NCBI GenBank assembly: GCA_016872115.1
Contig: VHBC01000017.1
Span: forward strand, 1 to 45,609
Direction: 5' to 3'
DNA length: 45,609 bases
Source: Sphingomonadales bacterium
GTDB lineage: Bacteria; Bacteroidota; Bacteroidia; Flavobacteriales_D; Crocinitomicaceae
Part shown: in pieces, positions 42,194-45,609 of the stretch
Layout of the letters: the number at the start of each line of letters is the position of its first letter
Numbering within the stretch: position 1 is the first letter of the stretch
Notes under the pieces: model-generated
The model's input: only the letters and a program-made list of their open reading frames with translations
What the model was told of the DNA's origin: nothing
Databases searched by the model: none
Made by a program: the position numbers and the translations under genes

Positions 42194-42618
42194 AGAGTAG
42201 GCTTAAGTTGTTCAAAAATAAATTCGGGAATCGGCATCGGTTTTTGCGTCTGGGCATTAACAAATACCAAAAGTGTATAGGCTTTATTCAATAATTGACC
42301 GTTTTCGCCGAATGTTTCATAAGAAAATCCGATGCGAACACCTGCTAATTCGATGATTCGGGTTTTGATTTCTAGCAAGTCGTCGTACTTTGCCGGTTGT
42401 ATATACGAAATCTCAAACTTTTTGACAGGTAGGAGAATACCTAAATGCTCCAATTCTTTGTATGAAATCCCTTTTTGACGCAGCGCCTCTACGCGTGCAA
42501 CTTCAAAATAACTTGCATAGTTTCCGTAATAACAGTAACCCATTTGATCAGTTTCCGAATAGCGAACACGTATTTTTGTTGAAAACTCGAGTTGAGACAA
42601 TTGAAAAGGTTCGGACAT
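42190..42618 (-). CDS. Acyl-CoA thioesterase (YbgC/FadM hot-dog family)
   Basis: The product (142 aa) is a single hot-dog domain. The family motif is VRYSETDQMGYCYYGNYASYFEVARVE, cited here as residues about 17-43, with the catalytic Asp at SETDQMG and the YGNY turn. The C-terminus (ELAGVRIGFSYETF) fits. It likely splits acyl-CoA or acyl-ACP. It is translationally coupled to the arginase-family gene; a functional link between them is not obvious. Confidence 0.9.
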   Translation of the reverse strand: MSEPFQLSQLEFSTKIRVRYSETDQMGYCYYGNYASYFEVARVEALRQKGISYKELEHLGILLPVKKFEISYIQPAKYDDLLEIKTRIIELAGVRIGFSYETFGENGQLLNKAYTLLVFVNAQTQKPMPIPEFIFEQLKPTL

Positions 42619-42859
42619 TTCTTCAATTTTGGGATTTAATTACTTGCGTAGACCACTCTTCTATCGTAAATTTACCAAGGACTTGGATATTTAAGGCATT
42701 ATTAAACAAATATTTCGTACAAGTATTTTTTTTTTAATAAACAATACCCATAGGACTTTTTTTTTCACTTTTTTTTGTAAATATTTGCTCTCTCATTATT
42801 TCACCCAAATTTCGTGAGCGTACGAATTTTTTACAAACAACGAGAACAACCTAACAACT
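42619..42859. other. A/T-rich region upstream of dnaA
   Basis: The 241-bp gap contains several long T-runs (42726-42735, 42758-42775) and a loose inverted repeat (AAATTTCGT about 42809-42817 with ACGAATTT about 42823-42830). AATATTTG near 42782 (7 of 8 to TAnnTTTG) may be the dnaA -7 box. I see no consensus DnaA box (TTATNCACA) on either strand, so it is not shown to be the origin. Confidence 0.4.
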
Positions 42860-44290
42860 ATGAATACAAGTCACGAAAGTGCATGGGAGTCCTGCTTAAA
42901 AGTTATCAAAGATAATATTTCATTACAGGCCTTTAAAACTTGGTTTGAACCTATTGTCCCTGTCAAATTGGAGGGTTATGTACTTACCATCCAAGTTCCT
43001 TCGCACTTTTTTTATGAGTGGCTTGAACAACACTACATCACGCTCTTGCGCAAAGTCATCAAAAAAGAACTTGGTCAAGATGGTACACTAGAGTACAGCA
43101 TCGTGATGGAAAACAACACGCAATCAAGAAGTCCGTATACCGTTAAGCTACCAACTAACAACTCGAGCAGCCTAAAAAATGCACCTGTCAACATGCCAAT
43201 CAATGTTGACGAAAAGCAAATACGAAATCCTTTCGTTATTCCTGGACTCAAAAAAGTTAATATCGAATCAAACCTGATTCCAAACTTCACTTTTGAGAAC
43301 TTCATTGAAGGTGAATGCAATCGTTTGGCTAGAGCATCTGGTTTTGCAGTTGCCAACAAACCAGGTGGAACAGCATTTAATCCTTTACTGTTATACGGTG
43401 GTGTTGGCTTAGGTAAAACCCACCTTGCCCATGCCATTGGTATTTCTATCAAAGAACGCTTTCCGAATAAAACGGTATTGTATGTGCAATCAGAAAAATT
43501 TGCGCACCAATTCATAGACGCTATTAAGAATCAAACCACCAATGACTTCGTTCATTTTTATCAAATGATCGACGTCTTGATCATCGACGACGTCCAATTC
43601 TTTGCAGGAAAAGAACGTACCCAAGATGTCTTTTTTAGCATCTTCAATCACCTGCATCAAAACGGCAAGCAAATCGTACTCACCTCCGATAAAGCGCCAG
43701 TTGAAATGCAAGGAATGGAACAACGCCTCCTTTCTCGCTTTAAGTGGGGTCTATCTGCAGACCTTGGTACGCCAGATCTCGAAACGCGCATTGCTATTCT
43801 TGAAAAGAAAATGTACGGTAGCGGCATCGAGCTTCCAAGAGAAGTTGTTGAATACCTAGCTTACTCAATTAATACGAACGTTCGTGAAATTGAAGGTGCG
43901 CTCAATACACTACTCGCCCAGGCCTCTCTGAACAAAAAAGCAATTACGCTCGATCTTGCCAAGCAAATGGTCGACAAATTTGTTCGCAGCACTGCACGTG
44001 AGGTATCTATTGAATACATTCAAAAAGTAGTTTGCGATTATTTCGATCTTCCGATTGAAATGCTTAAATCCAAAACACGTAAGCGCGAAGTCGTTCAGGC
44101 ACGGCAAATTTCAATGTATTTCTCGAAAAAAATGACGAAATCTTCATTGGCAAGCATTGGTGCACACTGCGGTGGTAAAGACCACGCCACTGTACTTCAT
44201 GCCTGCCGTACGGTTGTCAATTTATCCGAGACAGACAAGCAATTCCGTCATTATCTCGAAGAACTCGAGAAAAAACTGACTATCCAATAA
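42860..44290 (+). CDS. dnaA: Chromosomal replication initiator protein DnaA
   Basis: DnaA opens the replication origin. The product has 476 aa. Domain I (about 1-85) starts WESCLKVIKDNISLQAFKTW; a short domain II follows; the AAA+ domain (about 140-355) has Walker A GGVGLGKT at 180-187, Walker B VLIIDDVQFF near 237 and an arginine-finger region; domain IV (about 370-476) carries the DnaA-box-binding signature GGKDHATVLHACRTV. dnaN and the usual origin neighbours are not next to it, as is common in Bacteroidota. Two small genes follow in the same direction. Confidence 0.98.
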   Translation: MNTSHESAWESCLKVIKDNISLQAFKTWFEPIVPVKLEGYVLTIQVPSHFFYEWLEQHYITLLRKVIKKELGQDGTLEYSIVMENNTQSRSPYTVKLPTNNSSSLKNAPVNMPINVDEKQIRNPFVIPGLKKVNIESNLIPNFTFENFIEGECNRLARASGFAVANKPGGTAFNPLLLYGGVGLGKTHLAHAIGISIKERFPNKTVLYVQSEKFAHQFIDAIKNQTTNDFVHFYQMIDVLIIDDVQFFAGKERTQDVFFSIFNHLHQNGKQIVLTSDKAPVEMQGMEQRLLSRFKWGLSADLGTPDLETRIAILEKKMYGSGIELPREVVEYLAYSINTNVREIEGALNTLLAQASLNKKAITLDLAKQMVDKFVRSTAREVSIEYIQKVVCDYFDLPIEMLKSKTRKREVVQARQISMYFSKKMTKSSLASIGAHCGGKDHATVLHACRTVVNLSETDKQFRHYLEELEKKLTIQ

Positions 44291-44297
44291 ATTTCTA

Positions 44298-44768
44298 TTG
44301 GCCCAAAACATTCTTATGGTTTGTCTTGGCAACATTTGCCGATCGCCGATGGCCGATGGCCTGCTTTTGCGTAAAATCAACGAACAACAACTCGACCTTA
44401 AAGTAGACTCGGCAGGTACAGCCAATTATCACATCGGAAAAGCACCCGACCTGCGCATGATCAAAACAGCTGCTGCACATGGCACACCCATTGATTTCTT
44501 ACGCGCTCGGCAATTCGACAAACAAGATTTTAAAAATTATGACCTCATTCTTGTAATGGATGAGTCGAATTATAACGATGTAGTCCGGCTTGCTTCAACT
44601 GAAGAAGAAAAACAGAAAGTAGATTATCTACTCAATTATCTACAGCCAGGAACAAATGCAAAAGTTCCAGACCCTTACTACGGCACGCAACAAGATTTCG
44701 AAGCGGTCTATGATTTATTAGATCGCGCTACGGACGCACTTATCCATAAAATAACACATGAGCACTAA
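44298..44768 (+). CDS. Low-molecular-weight protein-tyrosine phosphatase
   Basis: The product (156 aa) is a cytosolic phosphatase. The P-loop CLGNICRS gives Cys9 and Arg15; the general acid Asp is in KVPDPYYG near the C-terminus. The start is taken as TTG at 44298 because it supplies the first beta strand (MAQNILMV); an ATG at 44316 would leave only one residue before the catalytic Cys. It follows dnaA by 7 nt and overlaps the methyltransferase by 11 bp, so the three genes probably share a transcript. Confidence 0.9.
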   Translation: MAQNILMVCLGNICRSPMADGLLLRKINEQQLDLKVDSAGTANYHIGKAPDLRMIKTAAAHGTPIDFLRARQFDKQDFKNYDLILVMDESNYNDVVRLASTEEEKQKVDYLLNYLQPGTNAKVPDPYYGTQQDFEAVYDLLDRATDALIHKITHEH

Positions 44769-45480
44769 GCAAAAGGGCAGTATTTACCTGATTCCAAATA
44801 CTTTAGGTGGTGAGAGCACCTCAGATATTATTCCTTTAGAGGTGAGCAATCGCGCCACTCAATTGCGTGTTTTTGCCGTAGAAGAAATAAAAAGTGCCCG
44901 GCGTTTATTGCGTAAAATGGACCGCAACTTTCCAATAGACGATTGTACATTTAGAATCGTCAATAAGAATACAAAGGAATCAGAACTAATGGATCTTTTG
45001 CTTTTTTTGATCAAAGGAATAGATATTGGAATCATTTCCGAAGCTGGTTGCCCTGGAATTGCCGATCCAGGAGCAGCTCTTGTCCACCTCGCACATACCC
45101 AGGCCATTCAAATCAAGCCCCTTGTTGGACCTTCCTCCATATTGCTGGCTTTAATAGCCAGTGGATTCAACGGTCAGCAATTTACTTTCCATGGCTATTT
45201 ACCAAAAGAACGCAAAGAACGTATCAAAAAATTACGCGATTTTGAAATGGATACCAAACGCAATGGTACCACACATCTTTTCATGGATACGCCCTTCCGA
45301 AATATGAATGTGCTTGAAGATTTACTCAATGAACTCGGTGATCTCACCGAATTGTGCATTGCTTCCAATCTTACTTTGCCATCAGAATCTATTCGAACCA
45401 TGACAGTCATTGATTGGCGCGAAAAAGCATATGATTTATCTAAAATCCCAACAATCTTTGCAATTGGTAAAGGCCAGTAG
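44758..45480 (+). CDS. SAM-dependent methyltransferase of the RsmI (tetrapyrrole methylase) family
   Basis: The product (240 aa) is related to RsmI, which 2'-O-methylates C1402 of 16S rRNA. Features are IYLIPNTLGG at the N-terminus, GIISEAGCPGIADPGAALV (the conserved SAM-pocket motif), KPLVGPSSILLALIASGF and FHGYLPKERKERI. It is shorter than classical RsmI (about 285 aa), lacking part of the C-terminus and showing IPNTLGG where RsmI has PTPIGN, so it belongs to the shorter Bacteroidota subgroup and its exact target is open. It overlaps the phosphatase by 11 bp and ends before the rRNA terminator. Confidence 0.85.
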   Translation: MSTKQKGSIYLIPNTLGGESTSDIIPLEVSNRATQLRVFAVEEIKSARRLLRKMDRNFPIDDCTFRIVNKNTKESELMDLLLFLIKGIDIGIISEAGCPGIADPGAALVHLAHTQAIQIKPLVGPSSILLALIASGFNGQQFTFHGYLPKERKERIKKLRDFEMDTKRNGTTHLFMDTPFRNMNVLEDLLNELGDLTELCIASNLTLPSESIRTMTVIDWREKAYDLSKIPTIFAIGKGQ

Positions 45481-45483
45481 GCC

Positions 45484-45519
45484 AAAAAAAAAGCCCCACA
45501 TTTCTGTGAGGCTTTAAAA
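45484..45519 (-). terminator. Terminator of the rRNA operon
   Basis: On the minus strand AAGCCTCACA (45505-45514) pairs with TGTGGGGCTT (45491-45500, one G-U) around a GAAA loop (45501-45504) and runs into nine T residues. It lies 6 nt beyond the 5S 3' end. On the plus strand it follows the methyltransferase stop closely but lacks a good T-run there. Confidence 0.88.
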
Positions 45520-45520
45520 A

Positions 45521-45609
45521 ACGGCATCGACTTACTCTCCCACGATCAAAACCGCAGTACCATCAGCGCAAGCAGGCTTAACTTCTCTGTTCGAAATGGG
45601 AAGAGGTGG
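45521..45609 (-). rRNA. rrf: 5S ribosomal RNA (3' part, cut by the window edge)
   Basis: The minus strand reads as the 3' part of 5S rRNA, with the conserved CCCATTTCGAACAGAGAAG, TTAAGC, GATGGTACTGC and GTGGGAGAGTA segments. About 89 of roughly 110-120 nt are present; the 5' end is outside the window. It marks the end of an rRNA operon lying to the right. The 3' end is placed near 45521 and may be off by 1-2 nt. Confidence 0.93.

Noticed and set aside
42619..42859. Replication origin next to dnaA
   Set aside because: The region is A/T rich, but I found no DnaA-box consensus and could not compute GC skew, so only a neutral description is given.

Overview
The window looks like chromosomal DNA from a free-living member of the Bacteroidota, most likely the Flavobacteriia (inference). 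The evidence is: outer-membrane TonB-dependent receptors with carboxypeptidase-regulatory-like N-termini; a secreted hydrolase with a type IX secretion C-terminal tail; HU/CCDC81-like plus SPOR, DUF2911 and TerB-J proteins; a methionine synthase split into two genes; and repeated promoters of the Bacteroidota type (-33 TTG/TTTG, -7 TAnnTTTG). Shine-Dalgarno sequences are hardly visible. No phage, insertion sequence, CRISPR array or integrase was recognised.

Layout. 1-6 kb: a gene remnant at the left edge, a TonB-dependent receptor (minus) and, divergently, a secreted CocE/X-Pro-type hydrolase (plus). Their two promoters are near mirror images. 6.0-6.4 kb: tRNA-Ser(GCT), tRNA-Pro(TGG) and tRNA-Arg(TCT), all minus. 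6.4-10.3 kb: htpG, a TerB/J-domain co-chaperone and purM (minus). 10.4-12.4 kb: a short-chain dehydrogenase and pgk (plus), meeting gapA (minus) tail to tail with overlapping stops. 13.5-21.9 kb: a minus-strand envelope cluster read as two paralogous TonB receptors, kdsB, an HU/SPOR membrane protein, a secreted C1 cysteine peptidase and a lipoprotein. 21.95-26.9 kb: dprA, then a SAM-I riboswitch and the split metH (plus). 26.9-27.9 kb: rnhA and ruvC (minus). 28 kb: tRNA-Val(GAC) and a DEDD exonuclease. 28.9-35.5 kb: a tight plus-strand run (msrC, Ig-like lipoprotein, DUF2911 protein, EamA transporter, aldo/keto reductase, ferredoxin-NADP reductase-like protein, histidine kinase). 35.5-37.2 kb: a small exported protein, then thyA-dfrA. 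37.2-42.6 kb: minus-strand rsmE, holA, pepT, a SirB1-like protein, an arginase-family hydrolase and a thioesterase. 42.9-45.5 kb: dnaA, a low-molecular-weight phosphatase and an RsmI-like methyltransferase. The window ends inside a 5S rRNA gene, so an rRNA operon enters from the right on the minus strand.

Most of the content is housekeeping: glycolysis, purines, thymidylate/folate, methionine, DNA replication and repair, and protein folding. The points that deserve a second look are non-coding or architectural. They are (i) an inverted, in-frame copy of an internal receptor segment at the left edge, which brackets the receptor's C-terminal third and could be an invertible or degenerate cassette; (ii) mirror-image promoters for the divergent receptor/hydrolase pair; (iii) a possible temperature-responsive hairpin in the htpG leader; (iv) an orphan promoter-terminator cassette at 41.2 kb; and (v) the riboswitch-headed split metH.
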